Assembly: GCA_943331295.2 (NCBI GenBank) | Contig: CALQLA020000018.1 | Location: forward strand, 1-64,000 | DNA: 64,000 bases | Source: Bordetella parapertussis | GTDB taxonomy: Bacteria; Pseudomonadota; Gammaproteobacteria; Burkholderiales; Casimicrobiaceae | Direction: 5' to 3' | Part shown: positions 25,763 through 37,001 of the stretch, one piece after another | Position numbering within the stretch: position 1 is the stretch's first letter | Layout of the letters: every line of letters starts with the position of its first letter | The notes under the pieces: generated by a model | Database searches by the model: none | The model's input: only the letters and a program-made list of their open reading frames with translations | What the model was told of the DNA's origin: nothing | Made by a program: the position numbers and the translations under genes

Positions 25763-27319
25763 TCACTCCTGCACGAAGACGGGTGGAGCGTCCGCTGCGG
25801 GCCCGATCGTATAGCCGATGTCCTTCTGGCAGAGGGCGTGGGCGAACCGGAAGTCCGCGGCAAACTCCGCATGCACCCGATAGAGCGGATCGCCGTTGCG
25901 CACGCGATCGCCGAGCTTCATGAAGAGGTCGACGCCGGCGCCCTTCGCCGCCGGTGCGCCGGCGAAGCTGGCAATGCGCGCGAGCCGCAGGTTGTCGATG
26001 CCCGTCACGGTTCCGGTGCGCGTGCTCTTCACGTCGAACCAAAGCGGGCCGGGGACGTACGCATGCCTGGGCGGCCCCTGCGCGGCGATGATGGCCTGCA
26101 TCTTTTCCAGCGCGCGCCCCGAGTCGAGGATGTCGCGCGCGATGGTGAATCCGCGCCCGCCGCGCACGTCGGGATCGAACTCGATGATGCGCCCGGCGAG
26201 CCGCAATGCCTTCTGCCGCAGGTCGGCCGGCGCGGCGGGATCGCACTGCAGCACCTGCATCGCGTCGCGCGCCTCGAGCACCGGGCCGATCCCGTTGCCG
26301 ACGGGCTGCCGGCCGTCGGTGATGATGACCTCGAGGTGGATCCCGAGCTGGTCGCCGACGTATTCGAACAGCTTGCGCAGGCGCTGCGCGTCCCGCATGT
26401 GCCGGACCTTCGCCGTCGGGCCGACGGGAATGTCGATCAGCAGGTGCGTCGAGCCCGCGGCGAGCTTCTTCGACAGGATCGACGCGACCAGCTGACCCTG
26501 CGAATCGATGCCGAGCGGCCGCTCGACCGCGATCAGCATGTCGTCGGCGGGCGAGAGCCGCGCGGTCCCGCCCCACGCGAGGCAGCCGCGCTGGCGGCGA
26601 ACGATCCGCCGCAGGTCGGCCACCTTCAGTCCGACATTGGCGAGCACTTCCATGGTGTCGGCCGTGCCCGCAGGCGACGTGATCGCGCGGCTGGAGGTCT
26701 TCGGGATCAGCATGCCGTGCGCGGCGACGATCGGGACGATCAGCAGCGACGTCCGGTTGCCGGGAATCCCGCCGATGCAGTGCTTGTCGGCCACCAGCGG
26801 CTCCTGCCAGTCGAGGCGGTCGCCGGAGCCGACCATCGCCCGCGTCAGGTACAGGATCTCGTCGCGGTCGAGCTCGTTCTGCACCGTCGCGACGAGGAAC
26901 GCGGCGATCTCGGGCTTCGAGTAGTGATTGGCGGTGATGTCGGCGATGATGCCGTTCATCGCATCCTGGTCGAGGCGCTCCCCGGCGATTTTCCGCCTGA
27001 CCGCATCGAGCGAGGCCGGGCGCTCGGCGTGGCCGACGTCGACGCGCGAGCCGGGCTTCGCGCCGAAATGCGCGAACGCCGGCTCGGACAATCCCAGCTC
27101 GTCGCGCGCGACGATCGCATCGTCGTCGACGACGTTGAGCACGGCGAGGATGTGGCGCCTGCCGGCGGCGACCTCGATCTTCGAGAGCGCCTGGAACCCC
27201 TCGGTGCGGTAGACCGAGCAGTCGCGATGCAGGTAGGCGACGTTTTCGCGATGGGTGTCGATCGCGACGCGGCGGACCTTCAGTACGCGTCCGCCTCCGG
27301 GCTTGGGAGGGGAATCCAT
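25763..27319 (-). CDS. Thymidine phosphorylase family protein (AMP-phosphorylase-like)
   Basis: This 518-residue protein has an N-terminal beta domain of about 90 residues before the Glycos_trans_3N helical domain ([16 protein letters not shown]), the phosphate-binding [12 protein letters not shown] and [18 protein letters not shown]. This arrangement matches the archaeal-type putative thymidine/AMP phosphorylase class (about 500 residues) rather than E. coli DeoA (about 440). It should phosphorolyse a nucleoside or nucleoside monophosphate to base and sugar phosphate. It stands alone, without the ribose-bisphosphate isomerase and type III RuBisCO of the archaeal AMP pathway. The start at 27319 has no strong ribosome-binding site. 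Confidence 0.88.
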   Translation of the reverse strand: MDSPPKPGGGRVLKVRRVAIDTHRENVAYLHRDCSVYRTEGFQALSKIEVAAGRRHILAVLNVVDDDAIVARDELGLSEPAFAHFGAKPGSRVDVGHAERPASLDAVRRKIAGERLDQDAMNGIIADITANHYSKPEIAAFLVATVQNELDRDEILYLTRAMVGSGDRLDWQEPLVADKHCIGGIPGNRTSLLIVPIVAAHGMLIPKTSSRAITSPAGTADTMEVLANVGLKVADLRRIVRRQRGCLAWGGTARLSPADDMLIAVERPLGIDSQGQLVASILSKKLAAGSTHLLIDIPVGPTAKVRHMRDAQRLRKLFEYVGDQLGIHLEVIITDGRQPVGNGIGPVLEARDAMQVLQCDPAAPADLRQKALRLAGRIIEFDPDVRGGRGFTIARDILDSGRALEKMQAIIAAQGPPRHAYVPGPLWFDVKSTRTGTVTGIDNLRLARIASFAGAPAAKGAGVDLFMKLGDRVRNGDPLYRVHAEFAADFRFAHALCQKDIGYTIGPAADAPPVFVQE

Positions 27320-27419
27320 GTCGGGTCAGTCCTTCTTTTCCGCATCTTAGCGCAGCGCGGCGACCCGTTGCGCCCGCGCGGCGGGTATTTGCGCACCGGA
27401 GCCGCCGGGGCGGGCGCGA

Positions 27420-28130
27420 TCAATCGACCGCGGTGGGCTCTGCCGCCAGCGCCAGCGCGCGCTGGCGCCGACGCTCGTGCCAGGCGAGCATCAGGCCGCT
27501 CCCGGCGATGATGCCGATCCCGGCAAAGGTGTAGCTGTCCGGAAACTGGTCGAACGCGACCCAGCCCGCCAGCATCGCCCAGACGAGCTGCACGTAGGTG
27601 AACGCCGTGAGCCCGGAGGCCGGCGCGCGCTGGAACGCGAGGATGAAGAGAAAGTGCCCGGCGATCGAGATCATGACGACGAAGACGAGGATCGCGATGT
27701 GCGTCCACGTCATCTGCGCGCTGTGGTCGAAGAAGGGGAGGAGCGCGGTCATCACCAGCGTGCCGAGCAGCGCCTGGAAGAACAGCGTCACCCGCGGATC
27801 GTCGCCGCGCAGCTTGCGCGTGACGAGCTGGAACATCGCGTAGCAGCCGGCGGCGCCCAGCGCGTACAGCGCGCCTGCGTTCAGGATCGATGCTCCCGGC
27901 CGCACGATGAGCAGCATCCCGGCGAAGCCGGCTAGCACGAAGGCCCAGCGCGCGAAGGTCATCCGCTCCTTCAGCACCGCGACCGAGAGCAGCACCACCA
28001 GCACCGGCGTGCAGTAGTCGAAGGTCGGGTTGGCGAGCCGGTTGGTCGCGGCGTGGCTCGCGCCCGGCAGGATGGACAAGGCCAGTCCGCAAAGCAGTGC
28101 GGTGAATCGACGCCCGAGTCGTGCGGTCAT
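27420..28130 (-). CDS. Chimeric or N-truncated DMT/EamA-family permease
   Basis: This 236-residue protein starts at an ATG with GGGAGG upstream. Residues 1-28 look like a cleavable signal peptide (basic start, hydrophobic core, ending GASHA) of the kind found on Bug proteins. From about residue 38 it reads as a DMT permease beginning in the middle of the first EamA domain (TPVLVVLLSVAVLKERM), with seven further hydrophobic helices. Normal family members have ten helices and about 290 residues, so three or so N-terminal helices are missing. I infer that a deletion fused the 5' end of a secreted-protein gene to the 3' part of a permease gene. It may be nonfunctional. Confidence 0.7.
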   Translation of the reverse strand: MTARLGRRFTALLCGLALSILPGASHAATNRLANPTFDYCTPVLVVLLSVAVLKERMTFARWAFVLAGFAGMLLIVRPGASILNAGALYALGAAGCYAMFQLVTRKLRGDDPRVTLFFQALLGTLVMTALLPFFDHSAQMTWTHIAILVFVVMISIAGHFLFILAFQRAPASGLTAFTYVQLVWAMLAGWVAFDQFPDSYTFAGIGIIAGSGLMLAWHERRRQRALALAAEPTAVD

Positions 28131-28481
28131 GATGCCGGCCTCCCTTGCCAGTTCGGATCGCAAACCTGCCGATGTGCGCGATCCCCGTACCGTCGCCGCG
28201 AGGGCTGCTCGTGGCAACGGGGCGCGCGCTTCCGCACCCCATGCTTCGATGGTGCGCCGTCCGTCGGCGGGAAGTCCTGCCGAAGGTCAAGGTGCCGGTC
28301 GGATGCGGCTGGCGGCATCCGCACGGACCCGGCAGAAGCGGCGTGACCTCGGCTCGCCGTCGGATGGCCGGACGCGGTGGCGGCCGGGATTCGCTTCCCG
28401 GCCGGTCGAGCCTCGCGTCCGGTCCGTGTTAACGTCCCGGCACCCTGCACATCCGGCGACGGCGCACCACAGGATTCCCGA
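28131..28481. other. Intergenic region between permease and peptide-binding remnant
   Basis: No gene is evident in these 351 bases. Open frames run through on both strands but show no conserved pattern. The region should hold divergent promoters for the permease-like gene and the solute-binding remnant. A TGTTAACG sequence about 55 bases before the next start is the only AT-rich spot. Confidence 0.4.
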
Positions 28482-29135
28482 ATGAAACGCCTTGCACTCG
28501 TGGCTTTGACCCTGATGCTCGCCGGCGCGGCCTTCGCGCAAGGGCCGAACGGCGCCCGCGTGCTGCGGGTGCAGATGCCCGCCGACGTCGAGACGCTCGA
28601 CCCGGCGCGAGCGCCGGAACTCGGCACCGTCAATGCGCTCGCGCCGCTCTACCACCAGCTGCCGACCTACGACTACGGTTCGCTGCCCGTCCGGTTCATT
28701 CCCTATGCCGCCGAGGCGCTGCCGCAGATCTCGGCCGACCGGCGCACCTACGTCCTCAAGGTCCGCCCGGGGCTGCTGTTCTCGCCGCATCCCGCGTTCG
28801 GCGGCAAGCCGCGGGAGCTCGTCGCCGATCCTGCGTATTCGTCGATGAGCTTCCTGTCGCTCGAAGGCGTGATCGAGGGGCTCAACGACGCGGTCGACCG
28901 CGCGCGGCGCGAGGCGAAGCCGTTCGACTATGCGGCGACGATCGCCGGCCTGCGCGCGACCGACCGCTACACGCTGGAGATGCGGCTCACGCAGCCCGAT
29001 CCGACATTCGTCTACAACCTGGCGTATGGCGGGCTGTCCGCGGTGCCGCGCGAGGTCGTCGCGGCCGAAGGCGGCTGCCGAGTCCCGGGTTGGGCCATAT
29101 GGGACGGTGGTCGTACAATGGCGGGAACGAACTGA
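28482..29135 (+). pseudogene. Truncated family-5 extracellular solute-binding protein
   Basis: A signal peptide (MKRLALVALTLMLAGAAFAQ) is followed by the N-terminal domain of an ABC-type peptide-binding protein (LRVQMPADVETLDPARA, then LSADRR-like and TLEMRLTQPDPTFVYNLAY). Full proteins of this family have about 500-600 residues; here homologous sequence stops near 29075 after about 198 residues and the frame ends at 29135 in unrelated sequence. A segment after FGGKPRELVA also seems shortened relative to the family. The gene is thus deleted at its 3' end, and the deletion joins it to the upstream region of the parvulin gene. Confidence 0.75.
29090..29119 (+). promoter_or_regulatory. Candidate sigma-70 promoter for parvulin gene
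   Basis: TTGGGC (29090-29095) and TACAAT (29114-29119) are separated by 18 bases and lie just past the point where the binding-protein homology ends. The leader to the GTG start at 29329 would be about 200 bases. The match is moderate and only inferred from consensus. Confidence 0.3.
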
Positions 29136-29328
29136 GGCAGGCGAACGTCCTCGCGCTGCGTGCGGGCCGGGTTTCAAGGCCGATTTTGCACCCGCGCGGG
29201 GATGGTTTTTGCCTGGCGTTCGCTGTGCCGATGGCGGCAGCCTCCTTGGCCGCCGCGTCGGTGCAGTGCGTCCGCGCGCGAAGCCGCGCAAATTCTTTCA
29301 TCCCGCAATCAACGATAGGAATCGCCCC

Positions 29329-30297
29329 GTGCGCCTGATCAATCCGTCTACTCCCCTCGCCATCGTTGTGCTGTCGCTCGCCCTCGGCGCATGCAGCGCC
29401 GACAAGGACGCCAAGCCGGCGGCCGCCGCCAACCCTGCCGCCACCGGCCCGGCCGCGGCCACGGTCAACGGCACGCCGCTCCCGCAACGCGCCGTCGACG
29501 CCATGGTCAAGCAGCGCACCGACCAGGGTCAGCCGGATACCCCGGATGTCCGCAAGGCCATCATCGACCAGCTGGTCATGCAGATGGTCGTCGCCGAAGA
29601 GGCGGTCAAGAAGGGGCTCGACAAGACTCCGGAGGTGGCCGACCAGCTGGAGGCGATCCGGCAAACCGTGCTCGCCCGCGCCTACGTCCAGGATTTCGTG
29701 AAGACGCATCCCGTCACCGACGACATGCTGAAGGCCGAGTACGACCGGATCAAGGCGACAGTCAGCGGCACCGAATACAAGGCGCGGCACATCCTGGTGG
29801 AGAAGGAATCCGAAGCGAAGGACATCATCGCGCGGCTCAAGAAGGACCCGGGTTCCTTCGCCAAGCTCGCGATGGAGAAGTCGAAGGACCAGGGCTCCAG
29901 GGCCAAGGGTGGCGAGCTCGGCTGGTTCGATCCCAGCCGGATGGTGCCGGAGTTCGGCGCGGCGTTGAGCAAGGTGGAGAAGGGCAAGTTCACCACGGAG
30001 CCCGTCAAGACCCAGTTCGGCTATCACGTGATCCTGGTCGAGGACTCGCGGCCGATCGCGGCGCCCCCGCTCGAGGAAGTGAAGCCGCAGCTCTCCCAGC
30101 AGGTCCAGCAGCAAACGGTGATGAAGGAGATCGACGCGCTGAAGGCCAAGGCGAAGATCGAGGTCACCGCCGCCGCGCCTGCCGTCCCTGAGGCGGCACC
30201 GGCGGCACCGGCGGCACCGGCGGCACCGGCGGCACCGGCGGCGGCACCCGCGGCCCCGGTCGCGCCGGCAGCACCGGCAGCACCCGCGCCGAAATAG
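29329..30297 (+). CDS. Parvulin-type peptidyl-prolyl isomerase lipoprotein
   Basis: The 322-residue product has a lipoprotein signal ending LSLALGAC, an SurA/PrsA-like N-terminal helical region (VNGTPLPQRAVDAMV, IIDQLVMQMVVAEEAVKKG), a rotamase domain (ARHILVEKESEAKDIIARLK, SKDQGSRAKGGELGWFD, TQFGYHVILVED) and a low-complexity Ala/Pro tail. It should act as a periplasmic foldase or chaperone anchored to a membrane. The GTG start has AGGA eight bases upstream. The tail contains five exact copies of a 9-base unit and may vary in length between strains. Confidence 0.88.
   Translation: MRLINPSTPLAIVVLSLALGACSADKDAKPAAAANPAATGPAAATVNGTPLPQRAVDAMVKQRTDQGQPDTPDVRKAIIDQLVMQMVVAEEAVKKGLDKTPEVADQLEAIRQTVLARAYVQDFVKTHPVTDDMLKAEYDRIKATVSGTEYKARHILVEKESEAKDIIARLKKDPGSFAKLAMEKSKDQGSRAKGGELGWFDPSRMVPEFGAALSKVEKGKFTTEPVKTQFGYHVILVEDSRPIAAPPLEEVKPQLSQQVQQQTVMKEIDALKAKAKIEVTAAAPAVPEAAPAAPAAPAAPAAPAAAPAAPVAPAAPAAPAPK
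30192..30236 (+). repeat. Five tandem copies of GGCGGCACC in the parvulin tail
   Basis: The 9-base unit GGCGGCACC occurs five times without error at 30192-30236, encoding repeats of Ala-Ala-Pro near the C-terminus of the isomerase. Being in multiples of three, copy changes would not disrupt the frame. The flanking sequence continues the Ala/Pro composition without exact repetition. Confidence 0.9.
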
Positions 30298-30335
30298 GCG
30301 CTCGCGGCGCACGCTGAACCGGCGTGACGACAGTT

Positions 30336-30366
30336 GCCGGCCCCATGCGGCGTGGCATGGGCCGGC
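30336..30366. terminator. GC-rich hairpin between convergent genes
   Basis: GCCGGCCCCATGC (30336-30348) pairs with GCATGGGCCGGC (30355-30366) with one bulged C and a six-base loop. It lies 39 bases after the stop of the parvulin gene and five bases beyond the end of the convergent small ORF, so it could terminate both. There is no U-run. Confidence 0.5.
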
Positions 30367-30370
30367 GGCA

Positions 30371-30619
30371 CTATGACGGATGCGTGCCGGCGGAATCCAT
30401 GCTCGCGAAGAAGTCGAGGACCACCTGCTTCGCCGTCGCGTCGGGATTTGCGCACAGGAAGACCCGCAATCGCGCCATCGGCAGGTCCAGCAGCTTCGCG
30501 GCATCGCGCTCCAGGTCGGAGAGCGGTACCTCGCCGGACGGTGCCGGCAGCGGGGGGGCGATGTCACGCACGATCAAGGGATGCCATGGCGCGCTCCGCT
30601 GGAATTTGATCACGATCAA
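30371..30619 (-). CDS. Small hypothetical protein downstream of an FNR-type box
   Basis: This frame encodes at most 82 residues. The TTG at 30619 overlaps the FNR-like palindrome, so the true start may be further in (TTG at 30577 or ATG at 30478). The second half is regular and helical (LSDLERDAAKLLDLP, TAKQVVLDFFASMDS). I do not recognise the family. The shared hairpin terminator at 30336-30366 and the upstream FNR-type site support a real transcription unit. Function unknown. Confidence 0.4.
   Translation of the reverse strand: MIVIKFQRSAPWHPLIVRDIAPPLPAPSGEVPLSDLERDAAKLLDLPMARLRVFLCANPDATAKQVVLDFFASMDSAGTHPS
30606..30619. promoter_or_regulatory. Perfect FNR/ANR-type binding site
   Basis: TTGATCACGATCAA matches the FNR/ANR consensus TTGAT-N4-ATCAA at all ten fixed positions. 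It lies upstream of, or overlapping, the small ORF on the minus strand. There is no plus-strand gene downstream within the next 8 kb, so the minus-strand ORF is the only plausible target. It implies control by oxygen if a homologous regulator is present in the genome. Confidence 0.6.
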
Positions 30620-30740
30620 ACGGGGTCATGCTGCGCCGTAGGGTGCCCGCGAGACCGGCATGGCAGGGCGGGCCAGACCGAGTCTTCATACGCCTCCGGG
30701 GCGGTGCCGGCACGTGCCCGCCGCCCGCTTGGCCGGACCC

Positions 30741-30830
30741 GTAGCCCGGCGTTGAGCGCCGGCGAAACCCGGGTGGACGTCGCCCCGGCCGCGGTTGCCC
30801 CGGGTTTCGCTGGCGCTCGACCCGGGCTAC
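30741..30830. repeat. REP-like inverted repeat pair (REPIN-type)
   Basis: A 33-base segment starting GTAGCCCGGCGTTGAGCGCC (30741-30773) recurs in inverted orientation at 30799-30830, differing at a few positions. Each copy is internally palindromic around GAGCGCC-GCGAAACCCGGG. Sequences of this type (GTAGCCCGGGT...GCGAAACCCGGG) are widespread intergenic REP elements in proteobacteria, mobilised by RAYT transposases; none is in this window. It sits 40 bases beyond the end of parE. Confidence 0.7.
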
Positions 30831-30870
30831 GAAGGCAACGACGACCGCGACACCGCGGGTTCGTTCGCGT

Positions 30871-32868
30871 CTAGACGTCGACTTCGATCAGCGTTCCTTT
30901 CCGCGCCATCCACTCGCAGCGGTCGGCGGCGTGGGCCTTGCCCATCAGCAGCGTGAACATCCCGGCGACCGCCTTGGCCTCGGCCGGATCGTAGGTCACC
31001 GGCAGCACGCGGCGCGTGGCCGGATCCATCGATGTCTCCTTCAGCTGGTCGGGATTCATCTCGCCCAGCCCCTTGAAGCGGCCGATCTCGATGCGGCCCT
31101 CGGCGACGCCTTCGCGCCGCAGCTTGTCCAGCATCACCTGCTTTTCCGCCTCGTCCAGCGGATAGAAGCGGCGCATCGGCTTGCTCTTGCCGCCGGCGGC
31201 GACGTCGATCCGGAACAGCGGAGGCTTGGCCACGAAGATGTGGCCGCGCAGCAGCAGCCACGGCAGGTGGCGGTAGAAGTGCGTGAGCAGGAGCGCCTGG
31301 ATGTGCGCGCCGTCGACGTCGGCGTCGGTCATGATCACGATGCGCGAGTAGCGCAGGTTGGCGAGCACCTTGTCCGGGTCGGCGTCCAGCGTGTGCGGGT
31401 CGACCCCGGTGGCGACCGAGATGTCGTGGATCTCGAGGTTGCCGAAGAGCTGGGTCGGGTTGATCTCGAACGTGTTGAGCACCTTGCCGCGCAGCGGCAG
31501 GATCGCCTGGGTCGTCCGGTCGCGCGCCTGCTTGGCGCTGCCGCCGGCGGAGTCGCCCTCAACCAGGAACAACTCGTTGTCCGAGGTCATCTCGCAGTCG
31601 GCGAGCTTGCCCGGCAGCATCGTGATGCCGCTGGTCTTGCGCCGCTCGATTTGTTTGCCGGTCTTCTGGCGTGCCAGCGCCTGCTTGATCGCAAGCTCGG
31701 CGATCACCTTGCCGGCGTCCGGGTGGCGGTTGAGCCAGATCTCGAATGGGTCGCGCACCATGCTGGCGATCAGCTTGTGCGCGGAGCGGGAATTGAGCTT
31801 CTCCTTGGTCTGTCCCTGGAACTGCGGGTCGAGCACCCGGGCAGACAGCACGAAGGCCATCTTCGCGGCGATGTCGTCCTGCTGCAGCTTCACGCCGCGC
31901 GGCAGCAGCGCGTGGTGATCGACGAACGAGCGGACGGCGTCGAACACGCCGGACTTCAACCCCGACTCGTGCGTGCCGCCGGACGGCGTGGGGATCAGGT
32001 TGACGTAGGACTCGCTCGGCACGCCGCCGTCGGCGAACCATGCGAACGCGAACGCGGCGCCCTCGCCGTCGGCGAAGGCCTCGCCCTCGCCGGTGTCGCC
32101 CGGCGCCGCGTGGAAGAATTTCTCGCCGACGTAGGCGGGCGCCGCCATCTCGTTGCCGTCCGCCAGCACGCCGAGGTATTCGGCGAGGCCGTTGGCGTAA
32201 CACCAGGTCTGCGTCTGGCCTTCCATCGTCAGCGTGACGGTGAGGCCCGGCAGCAGCACGGCCTTGGCCCGCAACGCGCGCTCCATCTCGGCGCGCGGCA
32301 CCTTGGGCACGTCGAAGTAGACGGGGTTGGGCCACGCGCGCACGGTCGTGCCGGTTTCCTTTTTCGGACATTCGCCGACGACGCGCACCGGGCCGATCGA
32401 CAGGCCGCCGTCGCTGTAGACCGCCTGCCAGATCTTGCCCTCGCGCCGCACCTCGACCTCGACCCGCGTCGACAGCGCGGTGGTCACCGCGACGCCGACG
32501 CCGTGCAGGCCGCCGGAGAACTTGTAGGCGCCGCCGTCCTTCTTCCGGAACTTGCCGCCGGCGTGCAGCCGCGTGAAGGCGAGGGTGACGACGGGTTCCT
32601 TCTCGACCGGATGCGGGCCGGTCGGGATGCCGCGGCCGTTGTCGGTCACCGTCGCCGAGCCGTCGTCGTGCACCGTCACGTCGATCCGCGTGGCGAACCC
32701 GGCCAGCGCCTCGTCGGCCGCGTTGTCGACGACCTCCTGGATGATGTGGCAGGGGCTTTCGGTGCGCGTGTACATGCCGGGACGCAACCGGACCGGCTCG
32801 AGGCCCGTCAGGACCTCGAAATCGGCTTCGTCGTAGGCGGAGGCGGCGGCGGGTGTCTTCGTGGCCAT
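30871..32868 (-). CDS. parE: DNA topoisomerase IV subunit B
   Basis: This 665-residue GyrB/ParE-type ATPase has the GHKL motifs EVVDNAADEALAG, TDNGRGIPTG and GGLHGVGVAV, followed by the TOPRIM elements FLVEGDSAGGSAKQARDR and IMTDADVDGAHI. The absence of the GyrB-specific insert and pairing with the adjacent ParC make it topoisomerase IV. It decatenates daughter chromosomes. I take the ATG at 32868 (MATKTP). It lies 58 bases downstream of parC on the same strand, so they are probably cotranscribed in the order parC-parE. Confidence 0.93.
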   Translation of the reverse strand: MATKTPAAASAYDEADFEVLTGLEPVRLRPGMYTRTESPCHIIQEVVDNAADEALAGFATRIDVTVHDDGSATVTDNGRGIPTGPHPVEKEPVVTLAFTRLHAGGKFRKKDGGAYKFSGGLHGVGVAVTTALSTRVEVEVRREGKIWQAVYSDGGLSIGPVRVVGECPKKETGTTVRAWPNPVYFDVPKVPRAEMERALRAKAVLLPGLTVTLTMEGQTQTWCYANGLAEYLGVLADGNEMAAPAYVGEKFFHAAPGDTGEGEAFADGEGAAFAFAWFADGGVPSESYVNLIPTPSGGTHESGLKSGVFDAVRSFVDHHALLPRGVKLQQDDIAAKMAFVLSARVLDPQFQGQTKEKLNSRSAHKLIASMVRDPFEIWLNRHPDAGKVIAELAIKQALARQKTGKQIERRKTSGITMLPGKLADCEMTSDNELFLVEGDSAGGSAKQARDRTTQAILPLRGKVLNTFEINPTQLFGNLEIHDISVATGVDPHTLDADPDKVLANLRYSRIVIMTDADVDGAHIQALLLTHFYRHLPWLLLRGHIFVAKPPLFRIDVAAGGKSKPMRRFYPLDEAEKQVMLDKLRREGVAEGRIEIGRFKGLGEMNPDQLKETSMDPATRRVLPVTYDPAEAKAVAGMFTLLMGKAHAADRCEWMARKGTLIEVDV

Positions 32869-32926
32869 GATGCGCAATTCCCGTTCGATGTCGTCGGTGC
32901 TGGAGAGAGGGCGCGGCGGCGGGTCG

Positions 32927-35341
<2,415 letters not shown>

Positions 35342-35684
35342 GGTTCGAAGTGACAGGGAACAGGGCTTGCGCGCCACGCGGCGCGCAGGGTATGGCAACT
35401 GGGGGCCTCTGGGGCTGTGCCGGGGCCGCGATGGTTCGCGGGTACAGCGATGTCCGGCGCGCTGTCCCGGCGCCGCGAATACGGGCGGGCAGGCACCCAA
35501 TGATAACCGCCCGGGGCCCGCTGCCGCCAAAGGTCAGCCCAAACAATGCCTTAGCTCGACAGGGAACCGTCGGACCGGCCCGTCGGAGCGGCCGCGCACA
35601 GCGCAATCATGCCGGCGGACAGGCTCATTGGATGAGCCTTCACCGCAGCCCGGATCGTGGCCCGGGTTGCACGTGCGTCCCCGC

Positions 35685-36211
35685 TCAGCCGCCGATCAGC
35701 CGCAGGTCGAACGCGCGCTGGACCAGCCACAGCAAAGCGACCAGCGCGATGGCAGCAGAGCCGCCGCCGACGAGCACGCGCTGGTAGAGCATCGTGCCGC
35801 GCCGCCAATAGGCGACGGGGAGGGAGGCCGCGACGATCGCCAGTTGCAGCAGCGTCTCGGCCCACGCGCGCCCCGCGGCATCGACGTGCGTCGCGCCGGC
35901 AAGGGTCGCGCGGAGCGTCGCATAGCCGGCGCCGGCACGGCCGGTGACGCCGTCGATCGCCGCGACGCAGCTCGCCGGGTAGATGTCGGGTGCCTGTCCC
36001 GCGAGGCGCACGCAGTCGGCGCGCGCATCGTTTTCAGCCGGCACAATGCCGGCGTGCTGCCGCCCGGCAGTCGCTCGAGAACCACGGCATCGGCGGCGGG
36101 AACGAACGGTGAAGCAGCCACCGGTGAAGCAACGATCAGCGCGGCGACGAGACAGGCGACGGGCGCAAGACGGTTGCCGCGGAAGCCCGGTACGTCTGGT
36201 GCGGGTGTCAT
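35685..36211 (-). pseudogene. Fused remnants: secreted TPR-type protein start and HupE/UreJ-like end
   Basis: The 5' part in one frame encodes a signal peptide and the opening of a secreted repeat protein (RLAPVACLVAALIVASPVAA, then PAADAVVLERLPGG). Near 36050 coherent coding moves to another frame and ends with a membrane segment typical of the HupE/UreJ C-terminus (LLQLAIVAASLPVAYW, YQRVLVGGGSAAIALVALL, WLVQRAFD). The bulk of both genes is missing. I infer that deletions joined two neighbouring genes, since TPR and HupE/UreJ genes often sit beside DUF4331 genes, of which a remnant lies just upstream. No function is expected. Confidence 0.55.
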
Positions 36212-36306
36212 GATGCAGGTTCCGGCGTGAGAGGGCTCGAGGGTTGGCGATCGGGCGGCCCGGACATGGAAGCCGGGCCGCCCGGCGCCTGGCGGCGGTG
36301 TCGCGC

Positions 36307-36870
36307 CTACGGCACCAGCGGGCCGCAGGGATTGGCCCCCGGACCCGTTTCGCCGCAGTCGACGCGACGGCGATTCCGGCTGTCGTACGGTGTCGGCAGG
36401 AACGGGAAGTTCTTCGCGATGCCGTTGGCGGTGATGTCGGTGCCCACGACGCCCGGCGCGCCGGCGAGGAAGTTGACGCCGTCACCCGCCCGGGCGTTGA
36501 TGTAGTTGGTGCCGCCAACCACGCGAATGCCGATGTCGGTCACGTCGTCGTTCGGGCGCCGCCCGTGGGCCAGCCGGCCTTGTCGGACGAGAGCGCGGCG
36601 CCGAGCCGATTCTGCATTTCCGCCGGCGTCGGGTCATAGCGCAGGTCGAGGCGCAGCAATTCCGAGCACGGCTGGCCGCAGCCGCCGGTGACGGCCTGGC
36701 CCGGATACTTGAGCAGGATCGAGATCAGGTCGGTGCGATTGGTCGCCGGCGAGCCGTTGATCGGGACGATCGGCACGCCGTAGACGAGGTCGAACGCGGT
36801 GGCGAGCACCGGGTTGCGGTAGGCGTCGACGAACTGAACTTCATCCTCCGGACCGGCGGCGTGCCCGCGG
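36307..36870 (-). pseudogene. DUF4331 protein, 5'-truncated and frameshifted
   Basis: The last 190 or so residues of a DUF4331 protein are visible in two frames. The first frame covers QFVDAYRNPVLATAFDLVYG through LGAALSSDKAGWP; one base is missing near 36562 (AAC of the NGRR motif reduced), after which the other frame reads DVTDIGIRVVGGTNYI and the end FLPTPYDS. Family members have about 450-500 residues and are exported; the N-terminal half is absent. The preceding sequence in yet another frame (LASQFALGTLPPRARRR) resembles an anti-sigma-factor start, suggesting a deletion junction near 36868. Function of DUF4331 proteins is unknown. Confidence 0.65.
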
Positions 36871-37001
36871 CGGCAGCGTGCCCAGCGCGAATTGCGACGC
36901 AAGGGCGTCGAGCCGTGCGCTGCGCCGGGGCAAGCTCGCCTCGGACGTGTCGCCGCCTCGCCGCCGATGGCAGGGCGTCACGGCGTCACGGCGGAACGGC
37001 G

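Noticed and set aside
30192..30236. A CRISPR-like array
   Set aside because: The unit is 9 bases with no spacers and encodes a regular Ala-Ala-Pro tail in frame.
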